A stretch of DNA of 64,000 nucleotides from Lachnospiraceae bacterium (GCA_024684085.1 JAIKXM010000045.1:1-64000), one strand, 5' to 3'. Counted from the stretch's first letter, positions 54,916 to 62,433 are shown. Notes: generated from the letters alone by a model not told the origin. Made by a program: numbers and translations.

Positions 54916-55868
54916 TCATAATTCTCCAAGTATTCTTCCAATTCACCAAGTACTCGCTCATCCGCACCATTCGCTAAAGATTTAGAAAGTGAAACAACAT
55001 CAACACCATTCTTAGTTGTAAAAAAAGCAGGATTATATTTCCACAATTCAATCCGATAATACATTGAATTAGATGTCCACTGCGGATCAATAATATCAAA
55101 ATCTTTTACTGCAGAATTACCTTTATATACTGCAAAGCATCTCACGCCTGGTTCAGCCAGCATCGAATTACGACTCAATGCCGATTCTCCCGCTTCATAT
55201 AGATCATCCATATCTTTAACTCCGGCAACATATATCGTTTTTTGAACTGGATTAATCAAATATGGTTTAGCCGACTCATAGTAATCCCTACCGGTAGAAA
55301 CCGGGCGCATATATACTGTTTTACCTTCACTTTCTTCGGTAATAAGCCCCATAGCTTTTAACTGTTCTGAAGCTCGAGTAATTGAGGTCTTGGTTAGCCT
55401 AAGATCTTTTGCAGCTTCAGATTTCTTAACCGCTTCTTTTTTACCATACAAAAGATAAAGGAAAAGGCTCTGTGTTGCAGGCATCATTTTATCTACACAT
55501 ATTTCTTTTACTCTTTTAAAATGATTCCGCAACGCTATTCCCATCACCGGCAAATAAAACTGATCAGGCAAACATACAAAAGAAATCCTATTCGAAACCA
55601 ATGCATCTCTTTGGACCTTACTTACACTTTTAAATGCATAGATAACATTCAATCCGGACTTCTCACTGTATTGAATAGCCTGCTTCTTAAGTGCAATCGT
55701 TCCGAATCTGTCCGATATCGATAATTCAACTAACAGAAATGTATCATCTTCATAGCGAAGTGTATACATCTTCCTGCCGCTCTTCATATATACCGGTAGG
55801 CCTTTTATATTTGTTTCCTCGATCAAACAATCAATCCCAAAGGATTCCTTCAATGCAGTCTTAATCAT
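54909..55868 (-). CDS. Winged-helix AbiEi-like regulator (putative antitoxin)
   Basis: A 319-residue protein. Residues 1-120 form an alpha/beta domain (LLVELSISDRFG, LNVIYAFKSV, ISFVCLPDQFYLPV). Residues 128-190 form a winged helix (KSEAAKDLRLTKTSITRASE with wing MRP). Residues 200-319 include YEAGESALSRNSMLAEPG, which resembles the C-terminal part of AbiEi/MarR-like partners of nucleotidyltransferase toxins. AGGAG before the ATG. The promoter region holds a four-half-site operator, fitting autorepression. Classic AbiEi has its wHTH at the N-terminus, so this is a variant architecture. Confidence 0.6.
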   Translation of the reverse strand: MIKTALKESFGIDCLIEETNIKGLPVYMKSGRKMYTLRYEDDTFLLVELSISDRFGTIALKKQAIQYSEKSGLNVIYAFKSVSKVQRDALVSNRISFVCLPDQFYLPVMGIALRNHFKRVKEICVDKMMPATQSLFLYLLYGKKEAVKKSEAAKDLRLTKTSITRASEQLKAMGLITEESEGKTVYMRPVSTGRDYYESAKPYLINPVQKTIYVAGVKDMDDLYEAGESALSRNSMLAEPGVRCFAVYKGNSAVKDFDIIDPQWTSNSMYYRIELWKYNPAFFTTKNGVDVVSLSKSLANGADERVLGELEEYLENYEW

Positions 55869-55878
55869 ACAATCTCCT

Positions 55879-55939
55879 ATGTAACATCTTTTATATATAG
55901 TAACATTTTATATGTTACTATGCAATATTTATGTTACAT
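55879..55939 (-). promoter_or_regulatory. Symmetric four-half-site operator over the AbiE-like promoter
   Basis: Half sites ATGTAACAT (55879-55887), TAGTAACAT (55898-55906), ATGTTACTA (55912-55920) and ATGTTACAT (55931-55939) form two nested palindromes with gaps of 10, 5 and 10 bases. A possible promoter (minus strand TTGCAT at 55920-55925, 17 bp, TACTAT at 55897-55902) lies inside. Confidence 0.75.
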
Positions 55940-55953
55940 ACACCCTCAAATTC

Positions 55954-56055
55954 GCCTAAGCCCCCTATGAATTTGCACTGCTCTCAAACATATGATCAAG
56001 GTTGTTGATGGCTATATAAGCTTGAGCCCCCTATGAATTTGCACTGCGAGTTCAA
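55954..56055 (-). CRISPR. Type II CRISPR remnant: one repeat, 30-nt spacer-sized gap, repeat-like anti-repeat
   Basis: The minus strand carries a 36-nt repeat at 55989-55954 that begins GTTTGAGAGCAGTGCAAATT, the form seen in type II repeats. Exactly 30 bases away, 56055-56020 holds a second 36-nt block identical over the central 22 positions but different at the first nine or so. That block is the anti-repeat of the tracrRNA. No cas1, cas2, cas9 or further repeats are in the window. Confidence 0.75.
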
Positions 56056-56133
56056 ATAAAAGTTTACTCAAATCGCCGGTTCGTCCGGCCACACAGTGTG
56101 TGTGACTAATAGAGTTCTTCGGAAGTCTTTTTT
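56020..56133 (+). ncRNA. tracrRNA of a type II CRISPR system
   Basis: The plus-strand transcript would begin with a full anti-repeat (56020-56057). It pairs with the repeat by 22 perfect base pairs plus 5 outer pairs including wobbles. Then comes an asymmetric bulge (CGAG-side against GAG) and a 6-bp lower stem (TCAAAT with GTTTGA), the classical crRNA:tracrRNA layout. Next follow a GCCGG/CCGGC hairpin (56075-56089), a CACAC/GTGTG hairpin (56090-56102), and a terminator hairpin with a TTCG loop and T6 (56112-56133). A TATATAA box just upstream may be the -10. Confidence 0.75.
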
Positions 56134-56392
56134 GTTTTGTCAGAATTATTACTACTCACTCTTCCATTTTATCAGATGACAGACATAAATACAGTATTTT
56201 TAATATTTTCAATATTTTCGGATTTTTAATACATTATTCATTCTTCGTTACAATAAAAAAAGATCTCACGGAGAGATCCTATAGATATACTACAATTAAT
56301 ATTCTTTAGCTTAGCCTCTGAAGCTGATCATATATTATCAAGCCCCACACGATCTTTTGCAAATGATCGTTTTCTTTGCTTTTCTTAAATCA

Positions 56393-56524
56393 GATTCATG
56401 ACAATATATTCGCAAGAAACGCCTATGGGAACGCCGGCACTTAGCGAGCAGTATGCGAGCTTAGTGTCCGTTGCGTTCACATCGGAGCGAAAGCGCCGTT
56501 TCGGTGAATATATTGTCCTGAATC
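56393..56524. mobile_element. MITE-like element with 19-bp terminal inverted repeats
   Basis: The left end 56393-56411 (GATTCATGACAATATATTC) and right end 56506-56524 are inverted repeats matching at 18 of 19 positions; pairing continues imperfectly inward (AAACG). The middle contains a second imperfect palindrome around GGCACTTAGC and GCTTAGTGTCC. It has no coding capacity. A half copy lies at 53220-53300. Confidence 0.65.
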
Positions 56525-56550
56525 GTGAATATGTCAATAAAAAGTATCAA

Positions 56551-57120
56551 TCAATTGATCCTGAAGTTCCTTACGCGACCGTAGAAAGTGCTCTGGAGCT
56601 TATCATTATTAACAAAATCACCTCTGGTAGCAACCGTCACCGTACTGCTTCCCGGCTTCTTAACACCTCTCATGGTCATACACATATGCTCAGCCTCCAG
56701 CATGACCATAACGCCCTTGGGATTGAGTTCCTTCATTATGGCATCGGCGATCTCTGCAGTCATCCTCTCCTGAATCTGAGGTCTTCTTGCATAGACCTCA
56801 ACCGTCCTTGCCAGCTTACTGATACCTACAACTTCACCATTGGGGATATATGCCACATGAGCCTTGCCATAGAAAGGCATAAGATGATGCTCGCACATTG
56901 AGTAGAAAGTAATATCCCTCTCGACAACCATCTCATTATTATCGACAATGAATCTCTTGCTGAGTATCTCATGGCAGTCCTGACCCATACCGCTGAATAT
57001 CTCTTCATACATACGTGCGATACGGTCCGGCGTATCCTTAAGACCGTCTCTCTGCGTATCCTCACCTATTGCTTCCAGCAGCATAGTAACTGCCTGCATT
57101 ATCTTCTCTCTATCTGCCAT
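56551..57120 (-). CDS. folE: GTP cyclohydrolase I
   Basis: The first enzyme of folate synthesis (GTP to dihydroneopterin triphosphate). 189 residues; the zinc ligands Cys76 and His79 lie in [10 protein letters not shown], and Cys147 in [19 protein letters not shown] is the substrate-site block. The ATG at 57120 follows AGAGGAG at 5 bases; a 9-codon longer frame is rejected. Coded behind folC; the MITE-like element starts 27 bases after its stop. Confidence 0.96.
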   Translation of the reverse strand: MADREKIMQAVTMLLEAIGEDTQRDGLKDTPDRIARMYEEIFSGMGQDCHEILSKRFIVDNNEMVVERDITFYSMCEHHLMPFYGKAHVAYIPNGEVVGISKLARTVEVYARRPQIQERMTAEIADAIMKELNPKGVMVMLEAEHMCMTMRGVKKPGSSTVTVATRGDFVNNDKLQSTFYGRVRNFRIN

Positions 57121-57152
57121 CTTTGCTCCTCTACACCACTTGCTCAAATTGT

Positions 57153-57202
57153 TCTATAACCGTCGGATGTCCGTTTTTGTAATGTCGCGCAGAAAACGCG
57201 CG
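57153..57202. repeat. Second copy of the folC 3'-end repeat
   Basis: CGTCGGATGTCCGTTTTTGT and the following AATGTCGCGCAGAAAACGCG match the block at 57247-57293 that forms the folC 3' end, at about 80 percent. It lies between folC and folE. Confidence 0.7.
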
Positions 57203-57238
57203 CCAACAAAAAAGGCTCCTCAGTTAAATCTATTGCTT

Positions 57239-58594
57239 TTATTTTCTTCTATCGTCGGATGTCCATTTTTGTAATGCCGCGCATGAGACGCGGCTGAGAT
57301 AAGCAAGTGAGCCGAAGCATATTATGACACCTGTGTCACCTGCCATCAATCCTGCCATCTCAACAGCTTCTTCAACGCTGTCACACGAGGTGGTATTGGG
57401 ATTGATCTCACCTGCGATCTGCGCGAGCTTAACACTCTCAAGTGCCCTCTTGTTCCCGGGCGTTGCTACCGTGAATACCATCTCTCCGTCCTTGATCATG
57501 ATATCAAGGACTTCCTTTACGGGCTTATCCCTGAACATCCCGACAATATATATCTTCCTTCTGTCATGATACAGCTCATCAACAGTCTCTCTAAGTCGCA
57601 TTGCCGCATCCACGTTATGCGCTCCGTCTATTATCAACAACGGCTTATCATTAACCTTCTGGAATCTTCCACGCCACTCAACCAGCGCGAGTTCATCCCT
57701 TATCCTGTCGGCAGTGAGCCTGCCAAGCCTGATGATCTCCTTACCATACCGGTTCTTAAGGCAAAAAAGCGCGGCAACTGCAACAGCTGTATTCTCTACC
57801 TGACAACTTCCCATTAACGGAGTCTCATAGACGGTTCCCTCGGGGATACCGAACTGTGAAGGCAGACCAATAAGCCTGAATCGCCGTTTGTTTTTCAGTA
57901 GACGAATACCCGTTATATTATCAGGATATACTTCACAGAGACTGCAATTAAGCCTGTCAGAAGTCTCTCTTATAACTGCGCTCACCTCTTCGGACTGGGG
58001 ACCGGTTACAACAACAGTATCCGGCTTGATGATCCCTGCCTTGCAGGAGGCTATCTCTCGAAGAGTTTCGCCTAAGTACTGCATATGATCGAGATCGATA
58101 TGAGCCATGACCTCCATCAGAGTGGTCGTCACTATATTGGTAGCATCGAGAGTTCCGCCCATACCTGTCTCAAGCAGTACTATCTCAGCCTTACTGTCAT
58201 AAAAGTACTTGAACGCAATGGCCGTCTCAATCTCGAACTGGGTAGGATGCGGATAGCCGTCTTCTACCATCCTGTCACATATGTCTCTTAGCAGACTGAT
58301 ATAGGAAGCCAGCTTATTGCGACTGATCATGCGCCCGTTGATCTCATAACGCTCCCTATAATCAAAAACTGCGGGAGATGTATACCTTGCCGTCCTGATA
58401 CCAACACCCGAAAGAACGGATGAAATATTGGCCACGATCGAGCCCTTACCGTTCGTGCCGGCTATATGTATGAACTTAAGCGCATCCTGCGGATCCGATA
58501 ATCTGTGCATGAGTTCACGCATATTATCAAGTCCGGGAACTATCCCGTAGGCGGCACATTCGTCCATATATTCCAATGCTTCTTCGTATTTCAT
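57239..58594 (-). CDS. folC: Dihydrofolate synthase / folylpolyglutamate synthase
   Basis: A 451-residue Mur-ligase-like enzyme that adds glutamate to dihydropteroate and folates. The P-loop IAGTNGKGSIVANISS, TSPAVFDYRER and LLIDGAHNVDAAMRLRE are diagnostic. GGAG lies before the ATG. The last codons (from about CAALQKWTSDDRRK) are encoded by a repeat whose second copy lies in the following intergenic gap, so the natural C-terminus has probably been altered or extended by the repeat. First gene of the fol run. Confidence 0.94.
   Translation of the reverse strand: MKYEEALEYMDECAAYGIVPGLDNMRELMHRLSDPQDALKFIHIAGTNGKGSIVANISSVLSGVGIRTARYTSPAVFDYRERYEINGRMISRNKLASYISLLRDICDRMVEDGYPHPTQFEIETAIAFKYFYDSKAEIVLLETGMGGTLDATNIVTTTLMEVMAHIDLDHMQYLGETLREIASCKAGIIKPDTVVVTGPQSEEVSAVIRETSDRLNCSLCEVYPDNITGIRLLKNKRRFRLIGLPSQFGIPEGTVYETPLMGSCQVENTAVAVAALFCLKNRYGKEIIRLGRLTADRIRDELALVEWRGRFQKVNDKPLLIIDGAHNVDAAMRLRETVDELYHDRRKIYIVGMFRDKPVKEVLDIMIKDGEMVFTVATPGNKRALESVKLAQIAGEINPNTTSCDSVEEAVEMAGLMAGDTGVIICFGSLAYLSRVSCAALQKWTSDDRRK
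57247..57293. repeat. Repeat forming the 3' end of folC
   Basis: CGTCGGATGTCCATTTTTGT with a trailing GCCGCG/CGCGGC inverted repeat. On the minus strand it encodes the final residues of FolC. A sister copy is at 57153-57202. Confidence 0.7.
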
Positions 58595-58622
58595 AATACT
58601 CTCCAGCGACCGTTACCTAATA

Positions 58623-58657
58623 AAAGTGCCTCTACTCTCTATGAACAGAGGCACTTT
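58623..58657 (-). terminator. Intrinsic terminator between the PH-domain gene and folC
   Basis: A perfect 11-bp stem, AAAGTGCCTCT with AGAGGCACTTT (58623-58633 and 58647-58657), and a 13-base loop. On the minus strand TTTTA follows. It separates the PH-domain gene from the fol run. Confidence 0.75.
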
Positions 58658-58723
58658 ATATATCCGTAGTCAGTTTTGACTTCTCCTATCACTCAAGCAG
58701 AATAGTCAAAGTCCAAGACTGTA

Positions 58724-59104
58724 TTAATTAAGATCGACAGGATCCAGGTCAGCCATATCTCCTGCACCTATATCAAGCATATTGACCGTTCTTCTCCTGA
58801 TCCTTGCTTCCTCGGAAGCCTTGATTATATAATCCTTGATCTCCTTGGCGTGCTTGATATGAACAAGCTTAAGACAGCTGTCTGTTACATCACCTGTCAT
58901 ACATACTACTGTTCCAAGGCCGACGATCCTCTCAAAAAGGCTTCTCTGAAGCTGAACATCTGTTACTTTATACATATAGCAGTCATCTTCTACAGTGTTA
59001 AAGAAACCTTTGTCCGTTGTGATAAGATCCTCTCCTATCGTATATACTGTAAATGTAAATGGAAGTCCAAAGAACAACCATCTCTTTCTCTCTCTAAATC
59101 CCAT
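58724..59104 (-). CDS. PH-like domain protein (bPH_2/YdbS-type)
   Basis: A 126-residue protein. The segment FTFTVYTIGEDLITTDKGFFNTVEDDCYMYKVTDVQL resembles the bacterial PH-like strand order (YTIGEDLITTDKG, then YKVTDVQL), followed by ERIVGLGTVVCMTGD. Unlike most YdbS-type proteins it has no membrane helix. The ATG at 59104 lies 4-5 bases behind GGAGGAG; an 11-codon longer frame is rejected. Function unknown. It ends at a terminator. Confidence 0.65.
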   Translation of the reverse strand: MGFRERKRWLFFGLPFTFTVYTIGEDLITTDKGFFNTVEDDCYMYKVTDVQLQRSLFERIVGLGTVVCMTGDVTDSCLKLVHIKHAKEIKDYIIKASEEARIRRRTVNMLDIGAGDMADLDPVDLN

Positions 59105-59196
59105 ACTGCTCCTCCCTCGAGTGATCAACAACTTCAAACACTTACGATTATCCTATCTCAGATATAGATTTGTCAACTGTATCAGGATCCGTATCC

Positions 59197-59306
59197 TGTA
59201 ATCCTTGTAATCCCGTATCGCGATCCATGTAATCCCGTATCGCAATCCTTGTAATCCCGTACCGCGATCCTTGTAATCCTGCATCGCGATCCTGCTAATC
59301 CCGTAC
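59197..59306. repeat. 22-bp tandem repeat, five units
   Basis: Units begin at 59197, 59219, 59241, 59263 and 59285, each close to CGCGATCCTTGTAATCCCGT plus two bases; the first is partly diverged, and a partial sixth begins at 59307. The array lies between the PH-protein gene start and the pyrI stop. Confidence 0.9.
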
Positions 59307-59322
59307 CGCGATCTGCCATAGC

Positions 59323-59766
59323 CTATTCCCAGGAAAGATTACGATTATCAAACTTCTCTTCGCAGTAACGGCATCTGTATATTTCTTTCTCCTCATCCGC
59401 AAGGAAGAACTCATGAGGAAGCTCCTGCTCGATGGATGTGATACATCTCGGATTACGACACTTGAACACATTGGTGATTTTGGCAGGAAGTGTAAGTTCC
59501 TTCTTAGCCACGATCTCGCCTGCCTTGATCACATTAACAGTTATGTTATGATCGATAACGGCAAGCACATCCATATTCAGCTTATCTATCTCACATTCAA
59601 CCTTAAGGATGTCCTTCTTACCCATCTTATTGGACTTGGCATTCTTAATGATGGCAACGGTACAGTCCATCTTATCCAACTGGAGGTGATGATACAGACT
59701 GAGTGACTTACCAGCCTTAATATGATCCAATACAAATCCTTCTTCTATCTTACCTACATTTAACAT
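59323..59766 (-). CDS. pyrI: Aspartate carbamoyltransferase regulatory subunit
   Basis: A 147-residue PyrI that binds nucleotide effectors and the PyrB catalytic trimer. The N-terminal allosteric domain starts MLNVGKIEEGFVLDHI. The C-terminal zinc domain has Cys103, Cys108, Cys132 and Cys135 (CRNPRC and CRYC). The ATG at 59766 has GGAGAG about 10 bases upstream; a 14-codon longer frame looks non-coding. It is separated from pyrB by a 34-bp tandem repeat array. Confidence 0.95.
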   Translation of the reverse strand: MLNVGKIEEGFVLDHIKAGKSLSLYHHLQLDKMDCTVAIIKNAKSNKMGKKDILKVECEIDKLNMDVLAVIDHNITVNVIKAGEIVAKKELTLPAKITNVFKCRNPRCITSIEQELPHEFFLADEEKEIYRCRYCEEKFDNRNLSWE

Positions 59767-59808
59767 AAGCCCAATCTCTCCATTATTTCTTATGTACTCT
59801 ACACACAA

Positions 59809-60010
59809 TAACCGTTGTCACAGGGACTGACTCTGCACGAAATATCCGTTGTCACAACGACTGACTCTGCACGAAATATCCGTTATCACAGCGACTGACT
59901 CTGCACGAAATATCCGTTATCACAACGACTGACTCTGCACGAAATATCCGTTATCACAGGGACTGACTCTGCACGAAATATCCGTTACCATATAGACTGA
60001 CTCAGCAAGA
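59809..60010. repeat. 34-bp tandem repeat, about six units, between pyrB and pyrI
   Basis: The word GACTGACTC(T/A)GCA recurs at 59825, 59859, 59893, 59927, 59961 and 59995, exactly 34 bp apart. Units are nearly identical (for example GCACGAAATATCCGTT), with small changes in the CACAAC/CACAGG segment. The array fills almost the whole 267-base gap. Confidence 0.95.
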
Positions 60011-60033
60011 CTTAACGGTGTTATCATAAGATC

Positions 60034-60951
60034 TTAGTCCGCAAGTCCCAACAAAGTCATGATAAGTGCCATTCTGACATAAACACCGTACTGCGCCTGC
60101 TTGAAGTAGACCGCTCTTGGATCATCGTCCACCTCAACAGATATCTCATTTACTCTGGGAAGGGGATGCAGTACAAGCATATCCGGCTTGGCCAGTTCCA
60201 TCTTCTCCTTGGTAAGAATATAGAAATTCTTAAGTCTTACATAATCTTCTTCATTGAAGAATCTCTCACGCTGAACTCGTGTCATATAAAGGATATCAAG
60301 ATCCGGCATCACATCTTCCAACTTCTCAACTTCTTCATAAGTTATTCCCTTATCCTTAAGCATCTCTGTGATATAATCAGGAACCTTAAGCTCAACAGGC
60401 GAAATAAAGATAAACTTAATACCGCTGTATCTGCTAAGGGCATTGATAAGCGAATGAACGGTTCTGCCGAACTTAAGATCACCACACATTCCGATAGTGA
60501 AGTTATTAAGATCGCCCTTAAGACTCTTGATCGTCAACAGATCCGTAAGAGTCTGAGTTGGATGCTGATGTCCGCCGTCTCCCGCATTGATAACGGGTAT
60601 TGAAGACTTTGAAGCCGCTACATATGCCGCACCTTCCTTGGGATGACGGATCGCACAGATATCGGCATAACACGATATAACCCGTATGGTATCCGAAACA
60701 CTCTCTCCCTTAGCAGCCGAAGAACTTCCGGCATCGGAGAATCCAAGAACATTACCTCCGAGATTAAGCATGGCTGCTTCAAAACTCAATCTTGTTCTGG
60801 TACTCGGTTCGTAAAAACAGGTAGCCAGCTTCTTGCCGTCACAGATATGTGCATATCTTTCGGGTTCCTTCTCAATATTGGCCGCCAGACTAAAAAGCCT
60901 GTCCAGTTCCTCTACTGAAAAATCAAGGGGATTCATTAAATGTCTTGGCAT
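60034..60951 (-). CDS. pyrB: Aspartate carbamoyltransferase catalytic subunit
   Basis: A 305-residue enzyme of pyrimidine synthesis (carbamoyl phosphate plus aspartate). The carbamoyl-phosphate motif [16 protein letters not shown], the loop [20 protein letters not shown] and the aspartate-site [11 protein letters not shown] are intact. The ATG at 60951 follows AAAGGAG at 6 bases; the 8-codon longer frame is rejected. It should be cotranscribed with pyrI through the tandem repeat array. No PyrR-type leader was recognised in the short upstream region. Confidence 0.96.
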   Translation of the reverse strand: MPRHLMNPLDFSVEELDRLFSLAANIEKEPERYAHICDGKKLATCFYEPSTRTRLSFEAAMLNLGGNVLGFSDAGSSSAAKGESVSDTIRVISCYADICAIRHPKEGAAYVAASKSSIPVINAGDGGHQHPTQTLTDLLTIKSLKGDLNNFTIGMCGDLKFGRTVHSLINALSRYSGIKFIFISPVELKVPDYITEMLKDKGITYEEVEKLEDVMPDLDILYMTRVQRERFFNEEDYVRLKNFYILTKEKMELAKPDMLVLHPLPRVNEISVEVDDDPRAVYFKQAQYGVYVRMALIMTLLGLAD

Positions 60952-60993
60952 GTGTTTCTCCTTTTCTTGATACATACTTCTATAAGAGATTGT

Positions 60994-61022
60994 CTTTCGC
61001 GCGAGTGCGCATCCTTAGCGGA
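60994..61022. repeat. Dispersed GC-rich repeat, copy 3
   Basis: CGCGCGAGTGCGCATCCTTA starting 60998 is identical to copy 1 at 38791. A perfect hairpin follows at 61032. Confidence 0.8.
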
Positions 61023-61031
61023 GTATACTTC

Positions 61032-61060
61032 GTGTAATAGGAAGAAACTTCCTATTACAC
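61032..61060. repeat. Perfect 13-bp hairpin next to repeat copy 3
   Basis: GTGTAATAGGAAG (61032-61044) and CTTCCTATTACAC (61048-61060) with an AAA loop. Together with the copy 2 hairpin it suggests a composite element of repeat core plus hairpin. Confidence 0.8.
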
Positions 61061-61066
61061 AAAGTA

Positions 61067-61098
61067 AACACCATGATAACAACGATTATCATGGTGTT
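61067..61098 (-). terminator. Hairpin terminator of ftsZ
   Basis: A perfect 13-bp stem, AACACCATGATAA with its complement (61067-61079 and 61086-61098), 6 bases after the ftsZ stop. The T-run is weak on the minus strand (TTTACTTTG). Confidence 0.6.
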
Positions 61099-61103
61099 AT
61101 ATT

Positions 61104-62372
61104 TTATTTATTCTGCTGAAGAAAATCAGGAATATTAAGGGACTTATTATGTACCTTACTCTCAATATTCTCGGGTCTCTCGACAAATGACTTTATCGCC
61201 GGACGGGGTTCAACACTCTGAGCGGGCTTAACTGCCTGGTTGATCTCACCTGTAGGGATAGTTGAAGTATTGGGAAGAGATCCTAAAAGCGAAGCCTTGC
61301 CACGAAGACCGTCAGCCGCTCTGATTGCATCGATAGGTCTGAATGAAGCTCCCGGTGCTCTTCCGTCTCTGCCACCGCCTAATCTGTCCTGATAAGCGGG
61401 TCTTTCCTGAGGCTTAGCATAATTGTCATTAAGTCCTGTAGCGATAACAGTGATCTTAACAACATCCGGCTCTGTATTGTCATACTTAGAACCATATATA
61501 AGATTGATATTATCACCTGTGATCTGCTCGATATAATTAGCTGCGATATAAGGATCCTGAATACTAACATCACCATATACGTTAAGGATAATGTCTGTAG
61601 CGCCCTTGATCGTAGTCTCAAGCAGGGGTGACTCAACGGCATTCTTAACAGCCTCAAGCGCTCTGTCTTCGCCCTTACCGTATCCAATACCTATATGAGC
61701 GATACCCTTATCACGCATAGCTGTCTGTACATCAGCGAAATCAAGGTTGATATCCGCAGGTACATTGATAAGGTCTGTAATACCCTGAACAGACTGCTGA
61801 AGAACCTCATCAGCCTTTTTAAGAGCTTCGGGCATAGAAGTTCTGTGATCAACGATCTCCATGATCTTATCATTGGGGATCACGATCAGCGTATCAACAT
61901 TCTCTCTGAGTTTCTCAATACCGCCGAGGGCATTGTTCATTCTCGTCTTAGCTTCGAAAGAAAACGGCTTGGTAACAACACCTACAGTAAGGATACCCAT
62001 GTCCTTAGCGATCTTGGCAACAACGGGAGCCGCTCCGGTTCCTGTTCCGCCACCCATACCGCAGGTAACAAATACCATATTATAAGACTGAATGAAGTTA
62101 GCTATATCATCATAACTCTCTTCCGCAGCCTTCTCACCGATCTCCGGTCTTGCGCCTGCACCGAGACCCTTGGTAAGCTTCTCTCCAATCTGCAGAAGGT
62201 TGGGTGCCTTACAAAGTGCAAGTGCCTGCTTATCTGTATTCAAGCCGATGAAATCTGCTCCACCGACGCTCTCTGTTATCATTCTATTAACGGCATTGTT
62301 ACCGGCTCCGCCAACACCTACAACGAGGATCTTGGCGCCGAACTCTGCCTCATTTGTCTTTATTTCCAACAA
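61104..62372 (-). CDS. ftsZ: Cell division protein FtsZ
   Basis: A 422-residue tubulin-like GTPase forming the division ring. [15 protein letters not shown], the tubulin signature [13 protein letters not shown] and NIDLIVIP-like [11 protein letters not shown] are present. The C-terminal tail peptide [11 protein letters not shown] is the FtsA/SepF-binding type. The start is taken as TTG at 62372 ([11 protein letters not shown]), 8 bases behind AAGGAGG; the longer frame with a GTG further upstream has no matching site. It has its own promoter (62405-62433). Confidence 0.96.
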   Translation of the reverse strand: MLEIKTNEAEFGAKILVVGVGGAGNNAVNRMITESVGGADFIGLNTDKQALALCKAPNLLQIGEKLTKGLGAGARPEIGEKAAEESYDDIANFIQSYNMVFVTCGMGGGTGTGAAPVVAKIAKDMGILTVGVVTKPFSFEAKTRMNNALGGIEKLRENVDTLIVIPNDKIMEIVDHRTSMPEALKKADEVLQQSVQGITDLINVPADINLDFADVQTAMRDKGIAHIGIGYGKGEDRALEAVKNAVESPLLETTIKGATDIILNVYGDVSIQDPYIAANYIEQITGDNINLIYGSKYDNTEPDVVKITVIATGLNDNYAKPQERPAYQDRLGGGRDGRAPGASFRPIDAIRAADGLRGKASLLGSLPNTSTIPTGEINQAVKPAQSVEPRPAIKSFVERPENIESKVHNKSLNIPDFLQQNK

Positions 62373-62404
62373 GAGTCCATCCTCCTTATTCCCATACACT
62401 CTAT

Positions 62405-62433
62405 ATAATATAATCATTTATCTGTTTACGCAA
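62405..62433 (-). promoter_or_regulatory. Promoter of ftsZ
   Basis: On the minus strand TTGCGT (62428-62433), 17 bp, TATTAT (62405-62410), about 33 bases before the TTG start. It lies in the 153-base gap between divIB and ftsZ. Confidence 0.65.

Larger units (their letters stand above)
55869..56550. other. 682-base intergenic region between folE and the AbiE-like operon
   Basis: From left to right it holds the operator (55879-55939), a CRISPR repeat (55954-55989), a 30-base gap, a tracrRNA gene (56020-56133), an AT-rich stretch without recognisable content (56134-56392), and a MITE-like element (56393-56524) beside the folE stop. Confidence 0.7.

Noticed and set aside
56041-56075. T-loop-like word GAGTTCAAATAAA suggesting a tRNA
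   Set aside because: No acceptor, D or anticodon arms fit around it; it is fully explained as the lower stem of the tracrRNA anti-repeat.
57121-57147. Longer start of folE (9 extra codons)
   Set aside because: The ATG at 57120 has an ideal AGAGGAG site and matches the usual FolE N-terminus.
59197-60010. Possible CRISPR arrays at the 22-bp and 34-bp repeats
   Set aside because: Units follow each other without unique spacers and vary internally; they are simple tandem repeats.
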